Source: a bacterium (GTDB lineage: Bacteria; Campylobacterota; Campylobacteria; Campylobacterales; Sulfurimonadaceae). Taken from it: a stretch of 64,000 bases of DNA. Each line of letters begins with the position of its first letter. The stretch's first letter is position 1. Of this stretch, positions 18,809 to 28,492 are shown piece after piece. The notes under the pieces were generated by a model, which worked only from the letters and a program-made list of their open reading frames with translations, was not told the DNA's origin and searched no databases. The position numbers and the translations under genes were made by a program. The DNA is taken from assembly GCA_018825665.1 (NCBI GenBank), contig JAHJEG010000017.1, positions 62,001 to 126,000 of the forward strand, in the 5' to 3' direction.

Positions 18809-19450
18809 ATGAAAACCTTAAAACTTTTTTTGTCTTTTATCATTTGTATTACTTGGGCTCTTGCATCAGAGCCCTACGTGGATAAAGAAACCCTTGAGAA
18901 GATTACAGACAAATACAAGATATTTGCAAAAAAAAGGTTTTTTTATCTTCAAAGTACTCTTGAGAGCGTTAAAAACGAGGATGATTTTAAAAAGCTCGAC
19001 GCGATAAACAGCTTCTTCAACGATGTCAGGTACGCATCAGACATGAAAGTTTATGGCCAAAAAGACTACTGGGCAACACCGTGGGAGTTTCTTGGCAAAG
19101 ATATGGGGGATTGCGAGGACTATGTGATTAGCAAATATTTTGCACTTATCTACCTTGGGGTGGATGCAAAAAAATTGTTTTTCACCTATGTACGCTCTAC
19201 AAAATTCAAAGAACCGCATATGGTTCTGACCTACTTTGAAACGCCGAGGTCCGAGCCTCTGATTTTGGATAACAATAATCTCAAAGTATTTCCCGCCTCA
19301 AAAAGAAAGGATCTCATGCCAATTTATAATTTTAACGGCGAATCACTCTATAAGGCTTCGGGTCCGGGAAGCGGACAAAAAGTACAAAACAAAAAATCCC
19401 ACAAAAAATGGGATGAACTTCAGCTCAACATGAAAAGGAAAAAAATATGA
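18809..19450 (+). CDS. lapG: LapG-like periplasmic transglutaminase-like cysteine protease
   Basis: 213 residues with a signal peptide (KLFLSFIICITWALA) and the bacterial transglutaminase-like Cys protease fold. The catalytic Cys lies in MGDCEDYVISKYFAL, the His in KEPHMVLTYF and the Asp in PLILDNNNLKVF. In Pseudomonas, LapG cleaves the N-terminus of the LapA adhesin, releasing biofilm cells when c-di-GMP is low. It overlaps the lapD-like gene by ATGA, the usual pairing. No large adhesin or type I secretion gene is visible in this window. Confidence 0.87.
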   Translation: MKTLKLFLSFIICITWALASEPYVDKETLEKITDKYKIFAKKRFFYLQSTLESVKNEDDFKKLDAINSFFNDVRYASDMKVYGQKDYWATPWEFLGKDMGDCEDYVISKYFALIYLGVDAKKLFFTYVRSTKFKEPHMVLTYFETPRSEPLILDNNNLKVFPASKRKDLMPIYNFNGESLYKASGPGSGQKVQNKKSHKKWDELQLNMKRKKI

Positions 19451-21372
19451 CCTTGTTTAAACAAATAGCTCTTATGCTCTCGCTCTTTTTAATAATTATA
19501 TTGGCAACCGTTCTCACACTGAATTTTAAAAGTGCAAACCAGGCTGTTCAGGACAGGCTCTACGAAGATGCGAAGAACACTGCCTCCTCGCTCAGCCTTT
19601 CTCTGGGGAGTGCCAACGGCGATGTGAGCATGATGTCTACTATGATAAATGCCAACTTCGACAGCGGAAACTACAAATATATATCTCTTGTTGATGTTGA
19701 AGATACTCTGCTTTATGAACGCAAAGCTGAGATAAAACAGATAGATGTCCCTTCCTGGTTTACAAAAACTGTAATAATAATCGCACCCGTCGCCTCTGCA
19801 AATGTTTCTGCGGGGTGGAATCAGGTGGGAATGCTCAACGTACAAAGTGATGTCGGCTATGCATATCTGCAGCTGTATACCATATTCAAAAATCTTCTTA
19901 TATCCTTTACTATCCTCAGCTTTATAGGACTTCTTATTCTCAACCTTCTTTTGCATACGATTTTAAAACCGCTGAAAAAAGTACAACTGCAGGCCGAAGC
20001 CGTTATACGCAACGAATTTATCATACAAGAGGATATCCCCTATACAAAAGAGTTTAGGGATGTTGTTCTTGGGATGAACAATATGGTTTCAAAAGTAAAA
20101 GCTATGTTTGACAAAGGAAATGAGGAGCTCAAAAGACAAAAAGAGCTGGAGTATACAGACTCTATCACCAAACTCAAAAACCGTAAATATCTGATAGACA
20201 AACTTCCCGAGTATCTAAAAATTGACGCCTCTTCCAAAGGCGGCATCAATATGATGGTAGCTCTAAGCGGCGTTATCGAAGCAAACGAAACAATTGGGCA
20301 CAGGGAAGTGGACAAGCTCTTTGTAGCGATTGCCGATATATTCAAGGCGCATGCAAGCAACTACGAAAACTCTCTCGTGTGCAGAATGAACGGTACCGAA
20401 TTTACAATCTTGCTTCCCGAATGCTCCGATAAAGAAGCGCTTGCTTTGGCAAAAGGTATCTCCCATTCGACGCGCGATGCGATCTTGGCATGTGGACTTG
20501 ATGCGGCATGCACCTATCTCTCCATCGGTCTATATGAATACAACTACAAACAAAACATAGGTCAGCTTCTTTCCCTCTCCGATAACGCCTTGGCACAGGC
20601 AAAATTCAATAAAAAACATATTCATCTGGACAAATCAGAACATGCAGTAGAGGTTATGGGAAAAGAAGCATGGAGAAAAATTATCAACGAAGCTCTCCAA
20701 AGCGATAAGTTTGGTTTTGTTTCCTACGGTGTCGTTGATACCAAGGTCAAAAAGATTGCACACCATGCGCTCAGTCTTACCATGAAGGCAGAAGATGGTA
20801 CGATTTACTCTTATGGCCAGTTTATGGCATCTGCAAATCAGGCAGGACTGAGTTCAAGTATTTATACGAATATTCTTTCCATGATGTTTAAAAAACCTGA
20901 TATGAAACTAAAGAACTCTATCTGTTCCCTCAGACTTCCTTTTGAGTTTTTAGACGATATCGGAACTTATGACAGGCTTGTCACGCTCTTTACACAGTAC
21001 GCCGCCAGATTGCCTTTCAAGCTGATTATCGAGATGCCCGACAAACTTGTCAGAAAAAATTCTCAACAGATCAAACTGTACAAATCATTGTTTCAGACCT
21101 ATAAAATAGAGATGGGGGTGTATGAGTTCATCGGCGAGAGCCCCGATTATCAGTATCTGCAAGACCTGCGACCTATTTATCTCAAAGGTGAAGCAAGCTA
21201 TTTTCTAAGCCAAAACGAACAATCGCTCTCCGCACTCAGACTTATCACCGATTCAGTCGGCATCTCTCTGATAGCCGTTGGCGTAATGGATACCAAAACA
21301 CTCTCCAAACTACAGAAAAAAGATATCCGTATTATTCAAGGGCGAGCCACAGAGATGATTGAGTTGGCATAG
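19447..21372 (+). CDS. lapD: LapD-like c-di-GMP receptor (degenerate GGDEF-EAL)
   Basis: 641-residue inner-membrane protein: TM1 (residues ~5-27), a LapD/MoxY-type periplasmic domain (~28-150), TM2 (~152-175), HAMP, GGDEF-like and EAL-like domains. The GGDEF site reads NGTEF and the EAL signature reads HHALSL, so both enzymes are probably inactive, as expected for an effector that binds c-di-GMP and sequesters LapG. It follows lapG with a 4-base overlap and AAGGA before the ATG. One repeated 10-mer copy lies at 20487-20496. Confidence 0.85.
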   Translation: MTLFKQIALMLSLFLIIILATVLTLNFKSANQAVQDRLYEDAKNTASSLSLSLGSANGDVSMMSTMINANFDSGNYKYISLVDVEDTLLYERKAEIKQIDVPSWFTKTVIIIAPVASANVSAGWNQVGMLNVQSDVGYAYLQLYTIFKNLLISFTILSFIGLLILNLLLHTILKPLKKVQLQAEAVIRNEFIIQEDIPYTKEFRDVVLGMNNMVSKVKAMFDKGNEELKRQKELEYTDSITKLKNRKYLIDKLPEYLKIDASSKGGINMMVALSGVIEANETIGHREVDKLFVAIADIFKAHASNYENSLVCRMNGTEFTILLPECSDKEALALAKGISHSTRDAILACGLDAACTYLSIGLYEYNYKQNIGQLLSLSDNALAQAKFNKKHIHLDKSEHAVEVMGKEAWRKIINEALQSDKFGFVSYGVVDTKVKKIAHHALSLTMKAEDGTIYSYGQFMASANQAGLSSSIYTNILSMMFKKPDMKLKNSICSLRLPFEFLDDIGTYDRLVTLFTQYAARLPFKLIIEMPDKLVRKNSQQIKLYKSLFQTYKIEMGVYEFIGESPDYQYLQDLRPIYLKGEASYFLSQNEQSLSALRLITDSVGISLIAVGVMDTKTLSKLQKKDIRIIQGRATEMIELA

Positions 21373-21374
21373 AC

Positions 21375-21830
21375 TCAGGCTCCTCTGGAGTTTAACCCCT
21401 TTGTGATTGCTTCATTTATATCTTTTTTATAGCTTGGATTGCGTTTTTCCAACTCCCTGTCAAACTTCAAGATGATATCCTTGTTCGTATTTGGATGGCG
21501 GCAAATCGTACACAAAATATCCTCATACACCAAAAAATCCGGATGCGGACGAACGCCCAGCTTATTATGGATAGTACCGTGATACTTCAACACAAGATCC
21601 AGTGCCTCTTTTAGTTTTGCAGAGCTTGTTTTTCTGTTTCTGATAATGAGCCTGAGTGATTCCAGATCCGTTTTTTGTTTATCCTGAAGCTGTTTTTTTG
21701 TATCTTGGTCGGTCCTGGGTTCCTTTTTGTCTGTATTTTTTTTGCCAAAGGGGATTAAAAATAATAAGACCAGAATACCCAAGACAACAAGCAGACCGAC
21801 AATGGATTTTACAAGCAGCATTACGTCCAA
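21375..21830 (-). CDS. Membrane-anchored hypothetical protein
   Basis: 151 residues. One N-terminal membrane helix (VKSIVGLLVVLGILVLLFLIP) is followed by a charged Lys/Asp/Gln-rich linker (KKNTDKKEPRTDQDTKKQ) and a helical cytoplasmic domain (RLIIRNRKTSSAKLKEALDLVLKYHG, CTICRHPNTNKDIILKFDRELEKRNP). I do not recognise the family. It is convergent with lapD, leaving only two bases between their stops, and downstream of the large diguanylate cyclase on its own strand. Confidence 0.6.
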   Translation of the reverse strand: MDVMLLVKSIVGLLVVLGILVLLFLIPFGKKNTDKKEPRTDQDTKKQLQDKQKTDLESLRLIIRNRKTSSAKLKEALDLVLKYHGTIHNKLGVRPHPDFLVYEDILCTICRHPNTNKDIILKFDRELEKRNPSYKKDINEAITKGLNSRGA

Positions 21831-21854
21831 AACAGGACCCCCTTCTTTTGTGTC

Positions 21855-24731
21855 TTATTTGACAACAATGAGATTTCTGCCATTGTTTTTTGCTTCATAG
21901 AGTCCACTATCCGCTCTTCTTACAGTCTCTTCTATGGATTCTCCAAACTTATGTATCGTGACTCCGAAACTGCATGTTATTTGCCCGATTTTTTCAAAAC
22001 GCTCATTCTCTACAGCTTCTTTGATGTGTTCGCACAGCTTGAGCAGATTAGGCAAGGATTGGGTTCTGATTAAAAGTATAAACTCCTCCCCGCCCCATCT
22101 GATAAGTATATCCTCGGCACGGATAGTCGTATGGATTGTTTTGACGAGGTGCTTGAGCACCAAATCCCCGACATTATGCCCGTAGCTGTCATTTACATTT
22201 TTAAAATGATCGATATCAAAGAGTATCATGCCGAGTTTTAAATCTTTTTTGTAACTTTCCTCTATCAAATCCGAAATGATGCTCTCAAAATATTCTCTGT
22301 TAAAAGCATTTGTGAGATTATCGTGGGTTGCTTTGTTCTCAAGCGAAAAATGCGCACTTATCGTATCGCTGATATCGGAAAATGAGAGTATATAGTTCTC
22401 CTCAAAATTATTGACCAAAATTGCAAATGAATGTGATTTTCCATTTATATCTTTCATCGATACGATGTACTCTTTGTTTGAGAGTTTCAACAGAGTCTCA
22501 ATCCAGATCTCCCCCTCAGGTACTTTTCCCAAATGAAAGAATTTGTCATTTTCTTCAAAATATTCACAAATACAATTATGCACTTGCTTAAAATCCTCTA
22601 AAGAGGAAAATCCAAAGAAATCGAGAAATTTTTTATTTGCATCTATAATCATTTTCCCGTTTGTGATTATCACAATCGATTCCTGCGCATCAAGAATTTT
22701 TTGCGTTTTTTTAGAGAGTTCCAGGAATTGATGTTTTGAACTGAACTCTTTGTAAACATAAAGAAAACCAAACAAAATACTCCCTATTCCCGCCAAAAGA
22801 AGTATGAAGTACTGGTTCTGCTGATTATTCAACTCCATATTGCCCTCTTGGACTATTGCTACGGAAACCACTTTTTTTGATATGGGATTTTTAAAAGGTA
22901 CAAATGTGAAAAGTGCATAATTATCCTTTGAGGGGATGGAAAATACCTCTCCTTTATAAATCTCTTTGGCAGCTCTTTGGATGTCGCTTTTGTCAAGCAT
23001 AGAAACATCGATGTGTGAAAATCCGTGTTCAAGTTGGGATTTTATACTTTTTTCATATAAAAACCCCTCAAAATCGCTCTGCTCGTAATTTGATTTTTCT
23101 GAGGAGAAGACCTTTTCGCTCACAACGTCTGCAGCAATCATAAAGCCCGCTTTTGCATTATGTGATTTCGTAAACTCTTCTAAGAGCGCATATGCGCTAA
23201 ATGATATCTCTACACTTCCCACATGCTCTTTATCTTTTTTCTCGGTCGGCCTGCTCAGAGGAAAGACATGACGAAAACCGTTAAATATTCTCCCCTCCTC
23301 AAAGCCTTCAATCTTGGTCAGATTTGTATTCACCCACTCTATCGTTTCGCGGACACCCGTTAGATTGTCCCCATATTTCTGCGGACGATGAAAACGTAAA
23401 AAGGACTCATTGTTTTTAAGCTGAAAATGCAGTTGTCTTAGGTCATATCCCTTAAAATACTCGTATTCGCCTATAAGAAGATGAAAAAGTTTTTCTCTTG
23501 CACTATTTTTTTGCTCATCCCCCCTGTGCGCCATAGCCATTATTCCCAATACTTCAGGCTTGTCAATAACTACCTTGAAGATACTGTCTGCGAGCTTGCT
23601 TAGATTACGACTGATTATTGTGTAATCTTTTTGAATATTATTATTGTAATTCTTGATAAAATCGTATTTTTTGTAATCAAAATACCAGGTCAGGACTAAA
23701 AAATAAATACTGCAGACGACTAAGAACAACGCGATGAAAATCATTATTTTTTTTTCAACATGCATCTCAATATCCGCTTTTTCCTTGTCCCAAAGCAGAT
23801 AAAGCATAAAGCCTATTATGAATATCGCCAGCACTATAAAAAGATTTATATTGGCTTTTATGGTATCAATCGAACTAAAATCGATATCCTGCAGGGATTT
23901 AAACATCAAAAAGTTTGCCATTGGCTTTTTATCGGTGTCAAACAGCGTGTAATTTACCACAAGACACCCCTGTTCATCGTCAACCACATAATTAAGACTT
24001 GGCGATGTGAAATATTTCAAGCCTTTTTTGTTTATATGTTCAACCAGCTTTTTATCTGCACCCTTGTTCGCAATGTAATAATCTCCTGCAAAAGTATTGG
24101 TAAAAGGGTAAATTATCTGTTCTTTATATTTCTTATCCACAAGCACAACCGGCTCAAAGCTTTTGCTTTTAACCTTTTTTGCAATTGAATTAAAATGGGT
24201 GATAACTTCAATAATACCGATAAAATCATTGTTCTGATCAAAAATCGGCACCATCGCCTTAAAGGTCATGTCAAATTTTCCGACACTGATAATCGATTTA
24301 ATCGACGGGCTTTGTATCATGGAGGCTACGTCTTTTCTGATGAGCGCCAGATTGTCACCGTTTTGAGGGGTCCAGCTTCTTGAATAGCTAATCCCCTTTT
24401 TATTTATAATCTGAATCCATACATTCTTAAAGTCGGTGGTTTCTCTTAAACTCTGTGATATTTTTTTCAAAAAAGAGGCAGACTCCCTCCCTTCTTTTAA
24501 TATATCATCAAGAACATTGCTCTGAGCCAAAGATATGGCCAAAGAAAGTATCGCATTTTTCTTTTCTTCTATTAGAGATTCAACTTCACTGTTTATTGAG
24601 TTGGCCAAAAAGCTGTACTGTTTGTAAACATACTCATCAACCTTGGAGTTTTTGTACCTGTCCCCGACATAAACAATTGCAGCAGACAAGATTAAAAAGA
24701 CAGCCAATAGCAAAAAACCCTTGCGACGCAA
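21855..24731 (-). CDS. Sensory diguanylate cyclase with two periplasmic domains, PAS and GGDEF
   Basis: About 958 residues. TM1 (GFLLLAVFLILSAAIVYVG) and a first Cache-like periplasmic domain are followed by two adjacent TM helices. A second periplasmic domain carries the pattern DLRQLHFQLKNNESFLRFHRP, seen in double-Cache sensors. Then come another TM, a PAS domain and a C-terminal GGDEF domain with an intact RWGGEEF active site and the FDIDHFKNVND metal site. It should make c-di-GMP in response to periplasmic ligands. Start: a TTG at 24731 has AAAAGGGG five bases upstream; a TTG at 24845 would add 38 residues but has no such site. Confidence 0.85.
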   Translation of the reverse strand: MRRKGFLLLAVFLILSAAIVYVGDRYKNSKVDEYVYKQYSFLANSINSEVESLIEEKKNAILSLAISLAQSNVLDDILKEGRESASFLKKISQSLRETTDFKNVWIQIINKKGISYSRSWTPQNGDNLALIRKDVASMIQSPSIKSIISVGKFDMTFKAMVPIFDQNNDFIGIIEVITHFNSIAKKVKSKSFEPVVLVDKKYKEQIIYPFTNTFAGDYYIANKGADKKLVEHINKKGLKYFTSPSLNYVVDDEQGCLVVNYTLFDTDKKPMANFLMFKSLQDIDFSSIDTIKANINLFIVLAIFIIGFMLYLLWDKEKADIEMHVEKKIMIFIALFLVVCSIYFLVLTWYFDYKKYDFIKNYNNNIQKDYTIISRNLSKLADSIFKVVIDKPEVLGIMAMAHRGDEQKNSAREKLFHLLIGEYEYFKGYDLRQLHFQLKNNESFLRFHRPQKYGDNLTGVRETIEWVNTNLTKIEGFEEGRIFNGFRHVFPLSRPTEKKDKEHVGSVEISFSAYALLEEFTKSHNAKAGFMIAADVVSEKVFSSEKSNYEQSDFEGFLYEKSIKSQLEHGFSHIDVSMLDKSDIQRAAKEIYKGEVFSIPSKDNYALFTFVPFKNPISKKVVSVAIVQEGNMELNNQQNQYFILLLAGIGSILFGFLYVYKEFSSKHQFLELSKKTQKILDAQESIVIITNGKMIIDANKKFLDFFGFSSLEDFKQVHNCICEYFEENDKFFHLGKVPEGEIWIETLLKLSNKEYIVSMKDINGKSHSFAILVNNFEENYILSFSDISDTISAHFSLENKATHDNLTNAFNREYFESIISDLIEESYKKDLKLGMILFDIDHFKNVNDSYGHNVGDLVLKHLVKTIHTTIRAEDILIRWGGEEFILLIRTQSLPNLLKLCEHIKEAVENERFEKIGQITCSFGVTIHKFGESIEETVRRADSGLYEAKNNGRNLIVVK

Positions 24732-24998
24732 CGAAACCCCTTTTGGATATAATATATTAAGTCTATAATATCTATTTGTATCTAAGATTCGCCTAAAAAA
24801 GACACTCGTGTCCCTGGAAGATTGTTCTATTTGGTGTTCATACAATTAAAAGAAAATATTCTCACACACAGAATCAAAATCTATTTTTTCACACTTCTTT
24901 GTTGTTCTGAAGTTATTTAAGTCTATTTTGGAAAATGTTGGATAGAGAAAATTGTCTCGATTTTGAATTGTGGGTAAATAGGGAGTTTCAGAGTTTAG

Positions 24999-25086
24999 TG
25001 GTGGACAGCTAGGGATTCGAACCCTAGATAGGTTGCCCTATACCCGCGTTCCAGGCGAGCGCCTTCGGCCACTCGGCCAGCTGTCC
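24999..25086 (-). tRNA. tRNA-Ser (GGA anticodon)
   Basis: Minus-strand cloverleaf with a perfectly paired 7-bp acceptor stem (GGACAGC/GCTGTCC) and anticodon stem CTCGC/GCGGG around the loop CTGGAAC, giving anticodon GGA. The long class II variable arm and T-loop GGTTCGAATCC are present. CCA is encoded (24999-25001). The discriminator base reads A, whereas E. coli tRNA-Ser has G. I saw no integrase or att-like repeat beside it. Confidence 0.95.
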
Positions 25087-25275
25087 TTATTTTAAAAGAA
25101 GAATTTTATCCATTTTCTACTTAATTTTTAGTAATATCCTGATTTTTTGTGCAATCGGGCTAAAAATCAAACAACGCCCGCTGTACTTTTCGACAATTTC
25201 TCTTTGAGTCATTTCATTTTAGTTTCAATAGATTAAGATAAAATATACTTTATATATCACCACAAGGGTAATCTA

Positions 25276-27198
25276 TTGCTTAATATAGCTACGTTCTTAA
25301 AACTTCTCAAAGAATCATTTAGAGATTTATTGCCGATTATCTTGGTCATCATGTTTTTTCAACTGGCCATCATCCAGACTGTTCCGGAAAACTGGCTAAG
25401 CACAAGTATCGGTCTTGCCATCGTCGGGGTTGGTCTTGCTGTTTTTCTTCTTGGTCTTGAGATTGGGATTTTTCCTGTTGGAGAGGGTCTTGCAAGTGAC
25501 TTTGCGCAAAAAGGCTCTGTAGGCTGGATACTTCTTTTTTCCTTTATGATAGGTTTTGGTACGACCGTAGCCGAGCCGGCACTTGTTGTTATCGCCCAAA
25601 AGGCGGCTGATATCAGCGGAGGCAGAATTGATGCCGTGACGCTTAGGATTGTTGTCGCTCTGTCTGTCGGGTTTGCAATTGTTTTGGGTGCGTGGAGGAT
25701 TATAAAGGGTATTCCTATCCATTATTTTATAATTGCCGGCTATGTCATAGTGGTTGCTTCAACGGCGCTTGCCCCTCAGGAGATAGTAGGACTTGCCTAT
25801 GACCTTGGAGGAGTTACGACATCTACCGTAACGGTTCCTCTAGTCGCGGCTATAGGGATAGGCTTAGCCTCAACCATTAAAGGACGCAATCCTGTTTTGG
25901 ACGGCTTTGGTCTTATAGCTTTTGCATCCCTGACACCTATGATATTTGTCCAGTTTTACGGAATTTTTGTTTATCAGTTCGTAGAGGTTACCGAGGTCAT
26001 TACTCCGATTGCCCAGAGTGTTGAGACGGCATCAATTTCCGAATTCAGTCTGATAGCTCTTCTCAAAGGTCTTCTTGGGGTTATAGGCGACGTAGTGCCT
26101 ATCTTGCTTGTTATACTCTTTTTTCAATATGCCGTGCTGAAAAAACATATAGACAACCTAAAAGAGGTGCTTATAGGTTTTGCCCTTGTCATCATTGGTC
26201 TTGATGCCTTTATCATTGGTCTTGAGATGGGTCTTTTCTCTTTGGGAGAGACGATGGCCTACGAGCTGACACAATATGACAACAATTTTATCATCTATTC
26301 TTTTGGTTTTCTTATAGGATTTTCAACCACCATGGCTGAGCCTTCCCTCACAGCAATCGCAAGAAAAGCCAAAGAGATAAGCGATGGAAAGATAAACGAC
26401 TTTGTTCTTAGACTGTTTGTTGCGCTTGGTGTGGCTATAGGGATCTCACTCGGTTCTTACCGTATTGTCGTAGGGGGAGAGATTGTTTATTATATTATGG
26501 CCGGATATATGTTTGTAATCGTACTTACCTTTGTCGCTCCAAAATATATAATACCTATTGCGTACGACAGCGGCGGAGTTACAACCTCGACGGTCACGGT
26601 TCCTCTTGTTGCGGCCATCGGGCTTGGTCTTGCCACAAATATACCCGGGCGTGACCCTCTAATAGACGGTTTTGGTCTTATCGCCTTCGCCTCTTTGTTT
26701 CCTATGCTCACGGTTATGCTCTACGGTGTCATAACAGAAAAAATGGGTATCAAAGGGCAGCATGAGCTTGAAGAGATACATCTGGATGAACTTCGCCATG
26801 CGCTTGAAGATGCGAACAATATGGGGCTCTCTACAGTAAATGTCCATGGAACGGGAAAGAGACACTCTTTCTTAATGGCTTTTTCAGCTGTTCATCTTAT
26901 CGTGCCCAATGATAAAAAAGATGAGGCTCTGCTCGCCGCAAAAGATGCGGGTGCGAGCGGTGTCACTATAATGAAGGCGCACGGTATGGGTCTGCATGAG
27001 ATGGATAATTTCTATAATCGGCTTGAGAGCGAGGATACGGATGTTAATCTGATGTTTATTGTTCCGAATAAAAAAGTTGATGCTATAATATACAAGGTGA
27101 TGCATGCGCTTGATATTGTCGGAGAAGGTGAAGGGATAGCGTATTCGTATCCGATAAACAACCTAAAAGGTCTAACACTAAAAAGCATTGATTTATAA
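25276..27198 (+). CDS. DUF1538 duplicated membrane protein with C-terminal PII-like domain
   Basis: 640 residues. Two homologous halves of DUF1538 membrane helices each contain the same signature ([17 protein letters not shown]) and a TT-AEP motif ([16 protein letters not shown] and [16 protein letters not shown]). The last ~110 residues form a soluble domain like PII/GlnB proteins ([48 protein letters not shown]). The likely role is an ion or small-molecule transporter gated by nucleotide binding, by analogy with the family; the substrate is unknown. The start is TTG with AAGGG seven bases upstream. Confidence 0.85.
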   Translation: MLNIATFLKLLKESFRDLLPIILVIMFFQLAIIQTVPENWLSTSIGLAIVGVGLAVFLLGLEIGIFPVGEGLASDFAQKGSVGWILLFSFMIGFGTTVAEPALVVIAQKAADISGGRIDAVTLRIVVALSVGFAIVLGAWRIIKGIPIHYFIIAGYVIVVASTALAPQEIVGLAYDLGGVTTSTVTVPLVAAIGIGLASTIKGRNPVLDGFGLIAFASLTPMIFVQFYGIFVYQFVEVTEVITPIAQSVETASISEFSLIALLKGLLGVIGDVVPILLVILFFQYAVLKKHIDNLKEVLIGFALVIIGLDAFIIGLEMGLFSLGETMAYELTQYDNNFIIYSFGFLIGFSTTMAEPSLTAIARKAKEISDGKINDFVLRLFVALGVAIGISLGSYRIVVGGEIVYYIMAGYMFVIVLTFVAPKYIIPIAYDSGGVTTSTVTVPLVAAIGLGLATNIPGRDPLIDGFGLIAFASLFPMLTVMLYGVITEKMGIKGQHELEEIHLDELRHALEDANNMGLSTVNVHGTGKRHSFLMAFSAVHLIVPNDKKDEALLAAKDAGASGVTIMKAHGMGLHEMDNFYNRLESEDTDVNLMFIVPNKKVDAIIYKVMHALDIVGEGEGIAYSYPINNLKGLTLKSIDL

Positions 27199-27208
27199 AG
27201 GGTTTGCG

Positions 27209-28492
27209 ATGAAATATGATTTTTCAAAAGTACTGGAAGAAGACACCACAATAATACTCAACGAGCTTATGGACAAGTATGTCACGTGTTTCAACAGCTA
27301 TGATGCGGACAAACTAGCCAAGATAGGGTCATATTACTCCAAAATCACTCAACTTTTCAACAAAGAGTTTGAGTCAGATGATATCTTGAAAATATATAAA
27401 AAGCTGGCCTCTTATAAAATGGCGCAGGATGTGCCGTATATAATTATGAGCAGCGAAGCTTACGGTCTAAAGAATATCCTGCTCTCCAAGATGGTCAATT
27501 GCAATGACAACTCAAACATTCTGGAGTTGATACTGCTCTTTAAAGAGATAAACAACACTATCGCTTTTATCTATCTCACAAGATATATAGAAAAACTGGT
27601 CTCCATAAATAACGTACGATTAAGCTCTCTGTCTGACATCCTTGAGAGGAATATCATCAAACATTATGAAGCCCACCTCACTTGGCTCTCCGATTTGGCC
27701 TTGCATATAAAAAACTTTCAAAAAAACAAATTTCCCGAGCTCGATGACACACTGTGTGAATTTGGAAAGTGGCTCAACAGCGACGGCAAAATAATCATAC
27801 AAAACGACTCAAAGCATGGTTCCCTCAGCCTGCTTCATAAAAATCTGCACTTCTTTGCATACAAGATATTTCTGCAGCTCGAAGACCAGGAGTATCACGT
27901 GCTTATTTCGTACCTCGAAAAATGTGAGCTTATTTCACTCTCTATCGGTACAGAGCTGGCACTTATTGATAACATCCAGATTAACAAAAGACTCTCCAAA
28001 GACGCGCTTACAGGTGCTCTGACCCGTAATGGACTCAAGCCTATATTTGAAACGCAGTATGAGCTCTCTTGCGCTACAAACAACAGTTTTATCATCGCCA
28101 TGTGCGATTTGGATTATTTTAAAAAGATAAACGACACATACGGTCACGTGGCCGGAGACAAAATGCTCAGGCTGTTTGTAGATACGGCAAAAGAGCATAT
28201 AAGGAACTCTGATATTATCATAAGATACGGGGGTGAAGAGTTTATAATTATCCTCACAGCGATAAAAAAAGCCCAGGGATTCAGAGTTTTGGAAAAAATC
28301 CGCCGCGGATTTGAGGCTAAAGTATTGACGCATAATGAAAAGACTATACAGGCAACGCTGAGTATTGGAGCCATGTCCGTGACTCCGGATAAACATTACA
28401 GAGACAAATATTTTGATGAATACATCATGATTGTCGACAAGCTTCTTTATGCCGCAAAAATCAACGGCAGAAATAAAACGGAGATGCTATAA
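27209..28492 (+). CDS. CZB-domain diguanylate cyclase (DgcZ-like)
   Basis: About 427 residues. An N-terminal helical region of ~150 residues without clear assignment is followed by a CZB domain: His in YEAHLTWL, Cys in TLCEFGKWL, paired His in LHKNLHFF. The GGDEF domain has an intact IIRYGGEEF and CDLDYFKKIND. E. coli DgcZ has the same CZB-GGDEF order and is inhibited by zinc, so this enzyme is likely to be zinc- or oxidant-controlled. I use the ATG at 27209, preceded by AAAGGG with six bases of spacing; a start at 27188 would overlap the preceding gene. Confidence 0.85.
   Translation: MKYDFSKVLEEDTTIILNELMDKYVTCFNSYDADKLAKIGSYYSKITQLFNKEFESDDILKIYKKLASYKMAQDVPYIIMSSEAYGLKNILLSKMVNCNDNSNILELILLFKEINNTIAFIYLTRYIEKLVSINNVRLSSLSDILERNIIKHYEAHLTWLSDLALHIKNFQKNKFPELDDTLCEFGKWLNSDGKIIIQNDSKHGSLSLLHKNLHFFAYKIFLQLEDQEYHVLISYLEKCELISLSIGTELALIDNIQINKRLSKDALTGALTRNGLKPIFETQYELSCATNNSFIIAMCDLDYFKKINDTYGHVAGDKMLRLFVDTAKEHIRNSDIIIRYGGEEFIIILTAIKKAQGFRVLEKIRRGFEAKVLTHNEKTIQATLSIGAMSVTPDKHYRDKYFDEYIMIVDKLLYAAKINGRNKTEML

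Noticed and set aside
24999-25086. tRNA-Ser as a genomic-island integration site
   Set aside because: No integrase, no direct repeat of the tRNA 3' end and no obvious mobile genes on either side.
25157-25190. CGGGC/GCCCG stem before the DUF1538 gene as a riboswitch
   Set aside because: A 5-bp stem with a large AT-rich loop and no further conserved structure; not supportable.
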